Shown one piece after another: positions 25,944 to 34,357 of a stretch of 41,133 bases of DNA. Numbering within the stretch: the stretch's first letter is position 1; the number at the start of each line of letters is the position of its first letter. The translations under genes and the position numbers were made by a program. Origin of the DNA: Bacteroidaceae bacterium (GTDB taxonomy: Bacteria; Bacteroidota; Bacteroidia; Bacteroidales; Bacteroidaceae); NCBI GenBank assembly GCA_017429945.1, contig JAFRNY010000081.1, positions 1-41,133 of the forward strand, written 5' to 3'. A model generated the notes under the pieces. It worked only from the letters and a program-made list of their open reading frames with translations. It was not told where the DNA came from and ran no database searches.

Positions 25944-27242
25944 ATGAAAAGAAATCTTTTAACGGTTGTTGCCGTTGCATGTATGTGTACTTTACATGCA
26001 GAACAGACTCAAACGGGTAATTACGTATTATCTAACTCAAGTGTTAACATCGTTGACTTCTGCTCTCCAATCGCTGCAGCGGATGACAACTGGGTCTTGA
26101 AGTTCTCCGAAGAAAAGGATGGAGTAACAATGGAAATTTTCGTGATAGAAAACGAATTTGGAGAAGTAAAGAAAAGGAAAACGGTATGGAAAAGAAGTAA
26201 TGGTGATTTCTGTGAAGAAGAAGGGAAAAATATGTTTGACTATTCTTTAATAAAGTATTCATACACATGTCCATTGGGGCATAAACATATAGGCACAGAA
26301 GATGAAGAAATACTATTTCCCAATGGTAATAAAATCAAAACAAAAAGAACCCAAGGGGGACTAGATTGTAAATCAGATTGGTATATTGAAAATGAAAGCA
26401 AATTAATACTTGCTGGTCAGGAAAAAGAATATATATGTGAACGAGGCGGTGACGGTACTGTGAGCAGTAGTGATAAAGGGTATCGAATTAATAACATCTT
26501 GTACAAAATCAATAGTGATGATGGTAGTTTAAAGCAAAAATATTATTGTGGAAAATATCGTGGAAAACCAATTTTTTTAGCTATTAACTCCACTGATACT
26601 ATTATAGAATGTAAAGAATACAAAGATGAATATGGCAAAGATGTGACAGATTTTATATATTCAAATGGGGATTTAGTGCGTATAACAACAAGGTCTGGTC
26701 AAATAATTACTCAACTTAGTATTCATAGAAACGGGGGCGTTCTTAAAAGCGACGGATGGGATAATCATAGATTTATTTTCCCAGATGGTTCTGTTCTACA
26801 AATAAAAGGATTTATTGAGGTAAAAGAAGGGTCCTCCAAAAGAGGATATGTATGTGGTGCTCCGGAAATGTTAATGGCAGACGAAATAATCCTACCAAAT
26901 GGTACATTAACAAAGCCCGATGGGACTAAAGAAGAATATATCTTTGGTAAGCGAAAAGCTGACTTAGAAGCACAAGCAGAAGCGGAAAGAGCAGCCAAAG
27001 AGAAGAAAGAATATGATGCTATGTGCCAAAAGTATGGTAAAGCTAATGTGGACAAATGGAATAAGAACAAAGAACTTTGGGTTGGAATGCCTGTGAGTTT
27101 GATGAAAGAGGTCACGGTCTATAAAGTCGTACAGCAAACTGCAACAGCAACTCGGTATCATATATATAATGTGATGAATCAGCCCCGTTGGTCTGTATGG
27201 GTTAGTAATGGAAAAATAACAAGTATTAGAGTTATTAATTAG
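25944..27242 (+). CDS. Secreted protein with MORN-like repeats, unknown function
   Basis: The 432-residue protein has a signal peptide (MKRNLLTVVAVACMCTLHAE). Spaced short motifs such as ILFPNGNKIKT, IYSNGDLVRI, IFPDGSVLQIKG and ILPNGTLTKPDG resemble MORN-type beta hairpins. A charged helix (about 345-380, ADLEAQAEAERAAKEKKEYD) leads to a small C-terminal domain (LWVGMPVSLMKEVTVYK; PRWSVWVSNGKITSIRV) that recalls the SmpA/OmlA fold. It is the most AT-rich gene of the window and shares the island with the lipoprotein before it. The pair may act together at the envelope, but that is inference from adjacency. Confidence 0.75.
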   Translation: MKRNLLTVVAVACMCTLHAEQTQTGNYVLSNSSVNIVDFCSPIAAADDNWVLKFSEEKDGVTMEIFVIENEFGEVKKRKTVWKRSNGDFCEEEGKNMFDYSLIKYSYTCPLGHKHIGTEDEEILFPNGNKIKTKRTQGGLDCKSDWYIENESKLILAGQEKEYICERGGDGTVSSSDKGYRINNILYKINSDDGSLKQKYYCGKYRGKPIFLAINSTDTIIECKEYKDEYGKDVTDFIYSNGDLVRITTRSGQIITQLSIHRNGGVLKSDGWDNHRFIFPDGSVLQIKGFIEVKEGSSKRGYVCGAPEMLMADEIILPNGTLTKPDGTKEEYIFGKRKADLEAQAEAERAAKEKKEYDAMCQKYGKANVDKWNKNKELWVGMPVSLMKEVTVYKVVQQTATATRYHIYNVMNQPRWSVWVSNGKITSIRVIN

Positions 27243-27322
27243 TAGAATCCTATTTATCGGAAGTGTCAATATATAGTATTTCTTTCTTACAGAGAAAAAC
27301 ACTATAATAAACCAATAACGTT

Positions 27323-27366
27323 CAACCCCGCCAGTTCATGACATGAGTCGTGGCTGTGCGGGGTTG
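27323..27366. terminator. Stem-loop after the MORN-like gene
   Basis: caaccccgc (27323-27331) pairs with gcggggttg (27358-27366). A T-rich stretch begins about ten bases later, so it is a weak terminator candidate. The rest of 27243-27518 shows no convincing gene. Confidence 0.45.
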
Positions 27367-27518
27367 ATGGATGATTTTCTTCTGCCTAATAATGATATTT
27401 TTTACTTATTTGGGCATAATCGTAGCCCTTGGATTTTATCCGACCTTTTTTCGCCATGACAGAGTTGAAACAAGTTTCACTCTGCTCTGATGGCTTGACA
27501 AAAACGTTCGTTCGTATG

Positions 27519-27995
27519 TTATAGGAGAATCTTTTCGAGATCCGACAGGTGGGTGATGATGTAGTCGGGTAGGGAGCGGTCAACTTCCTCTGGCGCCCAG
27601 CCGGGGCCTTCGAACCAAACGGCGTGGCAACCAACACGTTTGGCGGGAACAATATCTTTGCCATAACTGTCACCCACGACCATCACTTCCTCGGCAGGTA
27701 GCCCAATGGCATCGACGCCTAACTGATAGATGGCGGGGTCGGGCTTGCGGACACCCACGACGGCAGACTCGACGACCTGGTGGAAGAACTCCGAGAGTTG
27801 GAAGTCCTGCAGGATGGTCTGGATGTTGCCGTAGAAATTGCTGACCAGCACCATGGGGTAGTGTTCGTGGAGGCGAAGGAGGGTCTCGCGGCTTTCCATG
27901 ACGGTCTGGCGGGCCTGCTCATAACAATAGAGGGCAACTTGGTCACTCAGTCGGCGACGTTCCTCGACGGTGGGTTGCCATACACCCATTTCCAC
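27519..27995 (-). pseudogene. HAD-family hydrolase lacking its N-terminus
   Basis: The remaining 158 residues carry HAD motif II (MVLVSNFYGN), motif III (VVGVRKPDPAIYQLG) and motif IV (VMVVGDSYGKDI). The N-terminal DxDxT nucleophile motif I and about 80-100 residues before it are missing. The break lies within about 15 bases of the MITE-like element at 28008. The simplest reading is a phosphatase gene cut by an insertion or deletion, unlikely to be active. No matching N-terminus was found to the right of the element within the window. Confidence 0.8.
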
Positions 27996-28007
27996 GAGAT
28001 TTATGCC

Positions 28008-28240
28008 GGATGCTAAGCATCCGATAAACTACAGGACGCTTTTTGAAAAGTTATTCAAAAAAGGGTTCATCTTACATTGTAAACGTTTGATAATCAATAG
28101 CAGCATTGAAAATCAATGACTTGCGATGTAAGATGAACCTTTTTTTGAAAAACTTTTTGTTTTTTGCTGCTATAGGAAGGCCGACGGATTAATTATTTCG
28201 AGGGTATTACTACCTGTAGTTTATCGGATGCTTACGTCCG
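28008..28240. mobile_element. MITE-like palindromic element
   Basis: Terminal inverted repeats of 22 bases are perfect: 28014-28035 (taagcatccgataaactaca and gg) and 28213-28234. Each end is a small hairpin (for example ggatgctaagcatcc at 28008-28022). Inner arms also form an inverted repeat: 28048-28078 against 28126-28158. No protein is encoded. The inner arm recurs at 132-189. It abuts the HAD stump. Confidence 0.82.
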
Positions 28241-28291
28241 AATGCCTCAAGTTTTCTACAAGTATGGGGCGATGGGAGTTCAAGCGCTGAG

Positions 28292-28310
28292 GTAAAACAA
28301 GTTGTTTTAC
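28292..28310. repeat. 19-base palindrome shared with 12522-12539
   Basis: gtaaaacaagttgttttac is an odd-length perfect palindrome. The shorter form aaaacaagttgttttac with flanking ctca occurs at about 12520-12540. It could be a regulator site or repeat remnant. Confidence 0.4.
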
Positions 28311-28323
28311 TAAAGAACAACAA

Positions 28324-28400
28324 GGCGAATGGGGCAACACATGCGAGCGAAAGAGGCTACACATGCGGGAGAATGGGGTAATACATGCGGGCGAATGGGC
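28324..28400. repeat. 22-bp tandem repeats upstream of ddh
   Basis: Three and a half units of about 22 bases share gcgaatgggg and acacatgc. Units start at 28324, 28345, 28367 and 28389. They end about 75 bases before the ddh promoter. Confidence 0.75.
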
Positions 28401-28474
28401 TTGCTCGGCCGGGCGATATTTTCAATTATTCATCTTTTTTTATTAGTTTTTGTGCTCAACTGCGCAAAAAGCAT

Positions 28475-28482
28475 TACCTTTG
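28475..28482 (+). promoter_or_regulatory. -7 promoter element of ddh
   Basis: TACCTTTG with TTTG upstream near 28449-28452. The leader to ATG 28531 is about 45 bases. Confidence 0.7.
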
Positions 28483-28530
28483 CAGCCGAAAAAGGCCGCA
28501 GGCCGTGAATTTAAAAACCCCGCAAACACA

Positions 28531-29430
28531 ATGAAAAAGATTCGCGCAGCCGTAGTAGGTTACGGCAACATCGGAAAGTACGCTTTGGAGGCTCTCCAGG
28601 AGGCTCCTGACATGGAAGTGGCTGGCATCGTGCGCCGCCGCGGCGCCGAGGACCTGCCTAAGGAACTCGAAGGCTACAAGGTAGTGAAGGACATCCGCGA
28701 GCTCGACGCCGTGGACGTCGCCATCCTGGCCACCCCCACGCGTAGCGTAGAAGCCTACGCCAAGGACATCCTGGCGCTGGGGATAAACACCGTCGATTCG
28801 TTCGACATCCACACGCAGATCGTTGACCTGCGCCGCTCGCTCGACGCTGCCGCCAAGGCCGGCGGTGCCGTGAGCATAATCTCGGCCGGTTGGGATCCGG
28901 GGTCAGACAGCGTCGTGCGCACGCTCATGGAGAGCCTCGCACCCAAGGGCATCAGCTACACCAACTTCGGCCCCGGCCGCTCGATGGGCCACAGCGTGGC
29001 CGTACGCGCCATCGCCGGCGTGAAGGATGCTCTGAGCGTCACCATACCCCTCGGCACGGGCATACACCGCCGCATGGTGTACGTAGAGCTGGAGCCAGGC
29101 GCCGACTTCGAGACGGTGAAGCAGGCTGTGCTCACCGACCCGTACTTCGTCAACGATGAGACCCACGTGACGCAGGTGCCTTGCGTCAAGGACCTCAACG
29201 ACGTAGGCCACGGCGTGAACCTCGTGCGCAAGGGCGTCTCGGGCCAGACCCACAACCAGCTCTTCGAGTTTAATATGAAAATCAACAACCCCGCGCTCAC
29301 CGCACAGGTGCTCGTCAACGTGGCCCGCGCCTCCATGCGCCAGCAGCCCGGCTGCTACACGATGATCGAGATTCCCGTCATCGACCTCCTGCCGGGCGAC
29401 CGCGAGGAGATTGTGGGACATCTGGTGTAA
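28531..29430 (+). CDS. ddh: meso-Diaminopimelate D-dehydrogenase
   Basis: Ddh makes meso-diaminopimelate directly from tetrahydrodipicolinate with NADPH and ammonia, feeding lysine and peptidoglycan synthesis. The 299-residue protein has the Rossmann start [19 protein letters not shown], the substrate region [16 protein letters not shown] with [15 protein letters not shown], and the C-terminal [20 protein letters not shown]. An in-frame start at 28450 lies before the promoter box and is rejected. The length is normal for Bacteroidales. The gene ends nine bases before the DUF559 element, but its own stop is intact. Confidence 0.96.
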   Translation: MKKIRAAVVGYGNIGKYALEALQEAPDMEVAGIVRRRGAEDLPKELEGYKVVKDIRELDAVDVAILATPTRSVEAYAKDILALGINTVDSFDIHTQIVDLRRSLDAAAKAGGAVSIISAGWDPGSDSVVRTLMESLAPKGISYTNFGPGRSMGHSVAVRAIAGVKDALSVTIPLGTGIHRRMVYVELEPGADFETVKQAVLTDPYFVNDETHVTQVPCVKDLNDVGHGVNLVRKGVSGQTHNQLFEFNMKINNPALTAQVLVNVARASMRQQPGCYTMIEIPVIDLLPGDREEIVGHLV

Positions 29431-29438
29431 AAAAAAAA

Positions 29439-30044
29439 GACTCTCCCCCAGCCCTCCCTGCTAGGGAGGGAGCAGTTACCATACAAGAATTGTAAATATG
29501 GATTATCGTAAAGCTTCTCCCGATAGGTATCCTCTATTGAAAGAGTTTGCAAGAGAGAATAGGCGAAATCCAACAGCTGCAGAGTCTGTCCTGTGGGAGC
29601 ATTTGCGCACGTTATGTGTTGGGACTCGATTCAACAGACAATATATAATCGGTGATTATATTGTTGATTTCGCCTCTCAGCGTGAAGGGTTAATCATTGA
29701 AGTTGATGGCGCTTACCATGCAGAGCGTCAACAACAAGAGGACGATGCCGCTCGCGAACGAGACCTGGAGAATATGGGATTCCATGTCATGCGTTTCTCT
29801 AACGAAGAAGTCTTGTATGATATAGATAATGTCCTATCCCAGATTGAATCCTATTTCGAATAAATAAAAAAGAAAACATCCAGACAAATTAACCGCTCCC
29901 CCGCTCGGCTCGATAATACGCTCTAGACTTAGTGCGCTCGAGACATACTCGTTTGGCCCTTCAAGTACGAAGAATGATGAATAAAGAAACCATCCCGCCA
30001 AAAGTAACTGCTCCCTCCCTAGCAGGGAGGGCGGGGGGAGAGTC
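29439..30044. mobile_element. 606-bp inverted-repeat element carrying a DUF559 nuclease gene
   Basis: The ends 29439-29479 and 30004-30044 are 41-base inverted repeats with 40 matches (outer part gactctccccc, inner part gagggagcagttac). Each is a hairpin (ccctccct agc agggaggg). The only gene inside encodes a DUF559 endonuclease. The right end continues in frame into ribF. No target-site duplication is evident. Arms of the same family without the nuclease lie at 11587-11716 and 37797-37837. Confidence 0.72.
29498..29863 (+). CDS. DUF559 (Vsr/restriction-endonuclease-like) protein
   Basis: The 121-residue protein matches DUF559, a small endonuclease-fold family related to the very short patch repair nuclease. 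Visible features are RRNPTAAESVLWEHLR, FNRQYIIGDYIVDFASQ with the catalytic-type Asp, LIIEVDGAYHAERQ (Glu and Asp) and DLENMGFHVMRFSNEEV. The fold core E..LW...R / D / E-x-D-G is complete, so activity is plausible. The gene is AT-richer than ddh and ribF on each side and lies between 41-base inverted repeats. It may cut or nick at these hairpins, analogous to RAYT proteins and REPs, but no activity is shown. Domestic roles in repair or defence are alternatives. Confidence 0.88.
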   Translation: MDYRKASPDRYPLLKEFARENRRNPTAAESVLWEHLRTLCVGTRFNRQYIIGDYIVDFASQREGLIIEVDGAYHAERQQQEDDAARERDLENMGFHVMRFSNEEVLYDIDNVLSQIESYFE

Positions 30045-31092
30045 TTCTCTTGGGTCTATTGTCTGTACCATCGGCTTCTTCGACGGCGTACACCGCGGCC
30101 ACGAATATCTTATCCGGCAAGTGCTGGACGAAGCTCGTGGGCGCGGTGCGCGTTCGCTTCTCGTCACTTTCGACCGCCATCCGCGCACGGTGTTTGCCCC
30201 TGCGAGCACGCCGGCTCTGCTCACCACGGCTCCTGAAAAGATGGCCCTGCTGCGCGCCACGGGCGTCGACAGCATCTTCGTCCTGCCTTTCGACCGCGCT
30301 ATGGCAGCGCTCACGGCCCGTGAGTTCATGCAGCAGGTGCTGCGCGAGCGGTTGGGCGTGACGGCGCTCGTCGTCGGCTACGACCACCATTTCGGCCGTC
30401 CGCAGGGCGAGACGTTCGACGACTACGTCGCCATAGGGCGCGAGGTTGGCATCGACGTGGTGCCTGCGCGTGAGCTGGAGGGCGAGCACGTCAGCAGTTC
30501 GGCCATCCGCCGTGCCCTTGAGGGCGGTGATGTGGCCGCTGCAGCGCGTCTGCTGGGGCGCCCTTACACATGGACGGGGCGCGTCGTCCACGGCCGTGGG
30601 ATAGGCCATCGCCTGGGCTTCCCCACTGCCAACCTCGAGGCTGTGGCGCCCGAAAAGATGCTTCCCGCCCGCGGCGCGTACGCAATTAAAGTGAAAAGTG
30701 AAAGAGTGGAAAGCGAAGGAGTGAAAAGTGAAAGAGTGAAAAGTGAAAAATCGGCTGTGGAGAGCGAGGGAGTGAAAAGTGCGCTCGGTCCGCAGGAACG
30801 CTTCTTCGAGCAAAGCGAGACGGAAGAAAGAGTGAAAAGTGAAAAATCGGAGGTGGCGAGCGACGAATGGGCTGCCGGGATGCTCAATATAGGGCGGCGC
30901 CCGACGCTCGACAACGGCGACGACATCAGCGTGGAGGCCCACCTGTTCGACACCGACCACGACCTCTACGGCCAGACGCTGACGCTGGCGTTCGTGGAGC
31001 GCCTGCGGCCCGAGTTGCGCTTCGACAGCGAGGCCGCGCTGGCCCAGCAGCTCCGCCACGACGAAGAGGCGGCCCGCCGCTGCCTGCGCTGA
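29974..31092 (+). CDS. ribF: Bifunctional riboflavin kinase/FAD synthetase with two repeat-derived insertions
   Basis: RibF phosphorylates riboflavin to FMN and adenylates it to FAD. The FAD synthetase half shows CTIGFFDGVHRGHEYLI, VGYDHHFGR and the SSSAIRRAL motif; the kinase half shows GRGIGHRLGFPTANLE, NIGRRPTLDNG and SVEAHLFD. Translation likely starts at ATG 29974 or 29977, inside the end of the DUF559 element, so the first 27 residues (with KVTAPSLAGRAGGES) are repeat-encoded. A second insertion of about 60 charged residues (VKSERV-type, about 30688-30870) interrupts the kinase domain between strands GAYAIKV and GMLNIGRRPT, at a hairpin turn. The normal length is about 310; here it is about 372. 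Activity is expected because the flanking motifs remain intact. Confidence 0.93.
   Translation: MMNKETIPPKVTAPSLAGRAGGESSLGSIVCTIGFFDGVHRGHEYLIRQVLDEARGRGARSLLVTFDRHPRTVFAPASTPALLTTAPEKMALLRATGVDSIFVLPFDRAMAALTAREFMQQVLRERLGVTALVVGYDHHFGRPQGETFDDYVAIGREVGIDVVPARELEGEHVSSSAIRRALEGGDVAAAARLLGRPYTWTGRVVHGRGIGHRLGFPTANLEAVAPEKMLPARGAYAIKVKSERVESEGVKSERVKSEKSAVESEGVKSALGPQERFFEQSETEERVKSEKSEVASDEWAAGMLNIGRRPTLDNGDDISVEAHLFDTDHDLYGQTLTLAFVERLRPELRFDSEAALAQQLRHDEEAARRCLR
30688..30870 (+). repeat. In-frame heptamer-type insertion in ribF
   Basis: Units such as gtgaaaa and gtgaaag, mostly 7 bases, encode a Lys/Ser/Glu-rich peptide. The same words occur between genes at 10086-10118 and 38738-38756. 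A unique piece (gcgctcggtccgcaggaacg) lies in the middle. Confidence 0.75.
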
Positions 31093-31124
31093 GATCAAAC
31101 AAAATAAAAACACACACTGAAACT

Positions 31125-31925
31125 ATGGAAAAAAAGAATCACTGGTGGGTTTACATCCTCATCTTCATCATCAGTCAGATGTCGGCTGCTGCCGTCACCG
31201 TAACCGTTCGTCTGGTCAAGGGTCAGGCGATCGACATCTCTGAATGGGCCATGACGGCCATGCTCTTTGTGGCCAACGCGCTGGCCATAGCCCTCTTCTT
31301 CGCCTTCAAGCCCAAGAGCATCACGTGGCGCTCGACGGCCGCCGCCCTCCGCACCCCCGTGGCGCGCCGCACGGCGCTCGCCTTCCTGCTGGCGCTGCCC
31401 GTGATCTGCCTGGTCAACATCATCCAGGAGACCTTCTTCCCCGAGATTCCCGACCTCGTGGGCGAGCAGACGATGCTGGACATTATGCGCAACCCCCTGG
31501 GCCTCATCACCGTGGCCGTCATCGGTCCCGTGGCCGAGGAGCTGCTCTTCCGCGGCGGCGTGCAGACCGACCTCAGCCGTCGCTACAGCCAGCAGGGGTG
31601 GTTCGTGCCCATAGCCTTCAGCGCCCTCGCCTTCTCGCTCGTCCACATGAATCCCGCGCAGATTCCCGTGGCTTTCATCCTCGGCTGCGTGCTCGGCTTC
31701 GCCTACTGGTGGACAGGCTCCCTCGTGGCGCCCATCCTCATCCACGTCTTCAACAACTCGTTCGCCTGCCTCATGGCAGTCCTCAACCCCGACGACGACA
31801 GCTTCACGGCCTTCCTCGGAGGTAAGGGGCCCACGATTGTCACCGGCTTGGCCAGCCTATTTCTGCTCGTTGCAATACTCCATTTCATTCGCAAAGAGGG
31901 GTTAAAGCCGGTGGAAAACTTCTAA
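31125..31925 (+). CDS. CPBP-family intramembrane metalloprotease
   Basis: The 266-residue membrane protein has about seven hydrophobic segments and the CPBP (CAAX protease and bacteriocin-processing) motifs: EELLFRGGVQTDL (EExxxR), FSLVHMNPAQIPVAF (FxxxH) and PILIHVFNNS (HxxxN). Members cleave inside the membrane; in bacteria, targets are mostly unknown and some give immunity to bacteriocins. It lies 32 bases after ribF. The start MEKKNHWWVYILIF is chosen because an upstream extension would only overlap ribF in another frame. Confidence 0.92.
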   Translation: MEKKNHWWVYILIFIISQMSAAAVTVTVRLVKGQAIDISEWAMTAMLFVANALAIALFFAFKPKSITWRSTAAALRTPVARRTALAFLLALPVICLVNIIQETFFPEIPDLVGEQTMLDIMRNPLGLITVAVIGPVAEELLFRGGVQTDLSRRYSQQGWFVPIAFSALAFSLVHMNPAQIPVAFILGCVLGFAYWWTGSLVAPILIHVFNNSFACLMAVLNPDDDSFTAFLGGKGPTIVTGLASLFLLVAILHFIRKEGLKPVENF

Positions 31926-31973
31926 AAAATGTTTTTTTTCTATATAATTAATGTGTACTTCGGCTTTTTTATG

Positions 31974-31981
31974 TAGTTTTG
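31974..31981 (+). promoter_or_regulatory. -7 promoter element of topA
   Basis: TAGTTTTG lies 30 bases before ATG 32012. No clear -33 element was seen. Confidence 0.55.
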
Positions 31982-32011
31982 CGCCCACATTTCGACAAAA
32001 CACATAAACTT

Positions 32012-34357
32012 ATGCCCACAAACCTCGTAATCGTAGAGTCGCCGGCCAAGGCCAAGACCATAGAGAAATTCCTTGGCGAAGACTACAAAGTGATGTCGTC
32101 CTACGGACACATCCGCGACCTCAAGAAGCACAGCTTCAGCATCAACACCGACAACTTCATGCCTCAGTATGAAGTGCCGGCCGACAAGCAGAATATTGTC
32201 ACGCAACTGAAATCCAGCGCCCGCAAGGCCTCCACCGTATGGCTCGCATCCGATGAAGACCGCGAGGGAGAGGCCATAGCCTGGCACCTGCAGGAGGTGC
32301 TCAAGCTCGACCCCGCGGCCACGCAGCGCATCGTCTTCCACGAAATCACCAAGCCCGCCATCCTCGAAGCCATACAACACCCGCGCAAGATTGACCTCGG
32401 ACTGGTCAACGCGCAGCAGGCACGCCGCGTGCTCGACCGTATCGTGGGCTTCAAGCTCTCGCCCGTGCTGTGGCGCAAAGTGAAGCCCAACCTCAGCGCA
32501 GGGCGCGTGCAGAGCGTGGCCGTGCGCCTCATCGTAGAGCGCGAGCGCGAGGTGCAGGCCTTCGAGCCCGAGGCCTATTTTCGCATCACGGCACAGTTCC
32601 TGAAAGCCGACGGCACGGCATTCAAGGCCTACCTCAACCGACGCTTCAGCACCGAGGACGAGGCACGCGCCTTCCTCGAGAGCCTCAAGGATGCCACATT
32701 CTCCGTAGAGGACATTCAGACGCAGCCCATACGGCGCTCGCCCGCAGCACCCTTCACCACCAGCACCCTCCAGCAAGAGGCCGCGCATAAGCTCGGACTG
32801 CCCGTGTCGCAGACCATGCTCATAGCACAGCACCTCTACGAGAGCGGACTCATCACCTACATGCGTACCGATAGCCTCAACCTCTCAAGCCTCGCGCTCG
32901 GAGCTGCAAAGAAGGTCATCACAGAGCAGATGGGAGAGCGCTACGTGAAGATTCGCCGCTACCACACCTCAAGCAAAGGCGCACAGGAGGCGCACGAAGC
33001 CATCCGTCCAACATACATCGACCGCACGGCCATCGAAGGCACCTCGGCGCGCAACCAGCAGGAGCGACGCCTCTACGACCTCATCTGGAAGCGCACCGTA
33101 GCCAGCCAGATGGCCGACGCCGAGCTCGAGAAGACCAGCGCCACCATAGCCATCGAAGGCATGGAAGAGAAATTCATCGCCACGGGCGAGGTAGTGAAGT
33201 TCGACGGCTTCCTCAAAGTGTACCGCGAGACCGATGCCAACGAGGCCACCGACGACACCGCCGACAACAGCGCGCTACTGCCTGAGCTCGCAGCCGGAGA
33301 GAGCCTCAGCAGCCGCGAGGTGCAGGCCACAGAGCGCTTCACACAGCGCCCCGCACGCTACAACGAGGCAAGCCTCGTGCGCAAGCTCGAGGAGCTCGGC
33401 ATTGGACGACCCTCAACCTACGCCCCCACCATCAGCACCATACAGCAGCGCGAATACGTGGCCAAGAACGACAAGCCCGGAGAGACGCGCGAGACACACA
33501 CTCTGACGCTCCACGACGGCACCGTCACCACAGCCACCGCCAACGTCACCATCGGCGCAGAGCGCGGGCGACTCGTGCCCACCGACACCGGCATCGTCGT
33601 CAACGACTTCCTCATGCAGTACTTCCCCGCCATCATGGACTACAACTTCACGGCCGACGTCGAGAAAGAGTTCGACGCCATTGCCGATGGCAAGGAAGAA
33701 TGGCAAGGCATGATACACCATTTCTACGACGAGCTCGAACCGCTCGTAGAAGCCACACTCAACAGCAAGAACGAGCTGCGAGCCGGCGAACGACTCCTCG
33801 GCAACGACCCCGCCACAGGGCTCCCCGTGAGCGTCAAGATTGGGCGCTTCGGACCCGTGGCACAGCTCGGCGTGGCCGGCGAGAAAGAGAAGCCGCGCTT
33901 TGCTCAACTACGCAAAGGACAAAGCATCGAGACCATCACCCTCGACGAAGCGCTCGAGCTTTTCCGACTGCCTAAGGTGCTCGGACAGTTCGAGGGCGAC
34001 GACGTCACAGTGGGCATTGGACGCTACGGCTATTACGTCCTCAACCAGAAGAAATTCGTATCTATTCCCGACGACATCGACCCCTTCGCCATAACGCTCG
34101 ACGAGGCCACCGAACTCATCAAGGCCAAGCGCGAGAGCGAGACAAACCGCCACGTCAAATCCTTCGACGAAGAGCCCGAACTCGAGATCGTGAACGGACG
34201 ATTCGGACCGTACATCATCTACAAAGGCAACAACTACCACATCGCAAAACCCCTCCAGCGCCGCGCTGCCGAACTCACCCTCGACGAATGTCGCAACATC
34301 ATCCGCGAACAAGACGAGAACCCAAAGCCGGCAAAGGGACGAGGGAGAAGGAAGTAG
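32012..34357 (+). CDS. topA: DNA topoisomerase I
   Basis: TopA relaxes negative supercoils by single-strand passage. The 781-residue protein has the Toprim start LVIVESPAKAKTIEKFLG (catalytic Glu9), SDEDREGEAIAWHL (acidic triad region) and the active-site Tyr283 in LITYMRTDS. The C-terminus has no zinc-finger cysteines. It has repeated IGRFGPVAQLG / IGRYGYYVLNQ / NGRFGPYIIYKG modules (Toprim C-terminal repeats) and a basic tail (KPAKGRGRRK), as is usual in Bacteroidetes. The codon at 31979 falls in the promoter and is rejected. A large repeat field begins at its stop codon. Confidence 0.97.
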   Translation: MPTNLVIVESPAKAKTIEKFLGEDYKVMSSYGHIRDLKKHSFSINTDNFMPQYEVPADKQNIVTQLKSSARKASTVWLASDEDREGEAIAWHLQEVLKLDPAATQRIVFHEITKPAILEAIQHPRKIDLGLVNAQQARRVLDRIVGFKLSPVLWRKVKPNLSAGRVQSVAVRLIVEREREVQAFEPEAYFRITAQFLKADGTAFKAYLNRRFSTEDEARAFLESLKDATFSVEDIQTQPIRRSPAAPFTTSTLQQEAAHKLGLPVSQTMLIAQHLYESGLITYMRTDSLNLSSLALGAAKKVITEQMGERYVKIRRYHTSSKGAQEAHEAIRPTYIDRTAIEGTSARNQQERRLYDLIWKRTVASQMADAELEKTSATIAIEGMEEKFIATGEVVKFDGFLKVYRETDANEATDDTADNSALLPELAAGESLSSREVQATERFTQRPARYNEASLVRKLEELGIGRPSTYAPTISTIQQREYVAKNDKPGETRETHTLTLHDGTVTTATANVTIGAERGRLVPTDTGIVVNDFLMQYFPAIMDYNFTADVEKEFDAIADGKEEWQGMIHHFYDELEPLVEATLNSKNELRAGERLLGNDPATGLPVSVKIGRFGPVAQLGVAGEKEKPRFAQLRKGQSIETITLDEALELFRLPKVLGQFEGDDVTVGIGRYGYYVLNQKKFVSIPDDIDPFAITLDEATELIKAKRESETNRHVKSFDEEPELEIVNGRFGPYIIYKGNNYHIAKPLQRRAAELTLDECRNIIREQDENPKPAKGRGRRK

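Noticed and set aside
27386-27673. 95-residue minus-strand frame near the HAD stump
   Set aside because: It overlaps the HAD remnant out of frame and shows no recognisable domain. Its C-terminal half might be a relic, but this cannot be supported.
30867-31124. Extended start of the CPBP protease
   Set aside because: The extension only reads ribF in another frame; MEKKNHWWVY at 31125 is a normal start.
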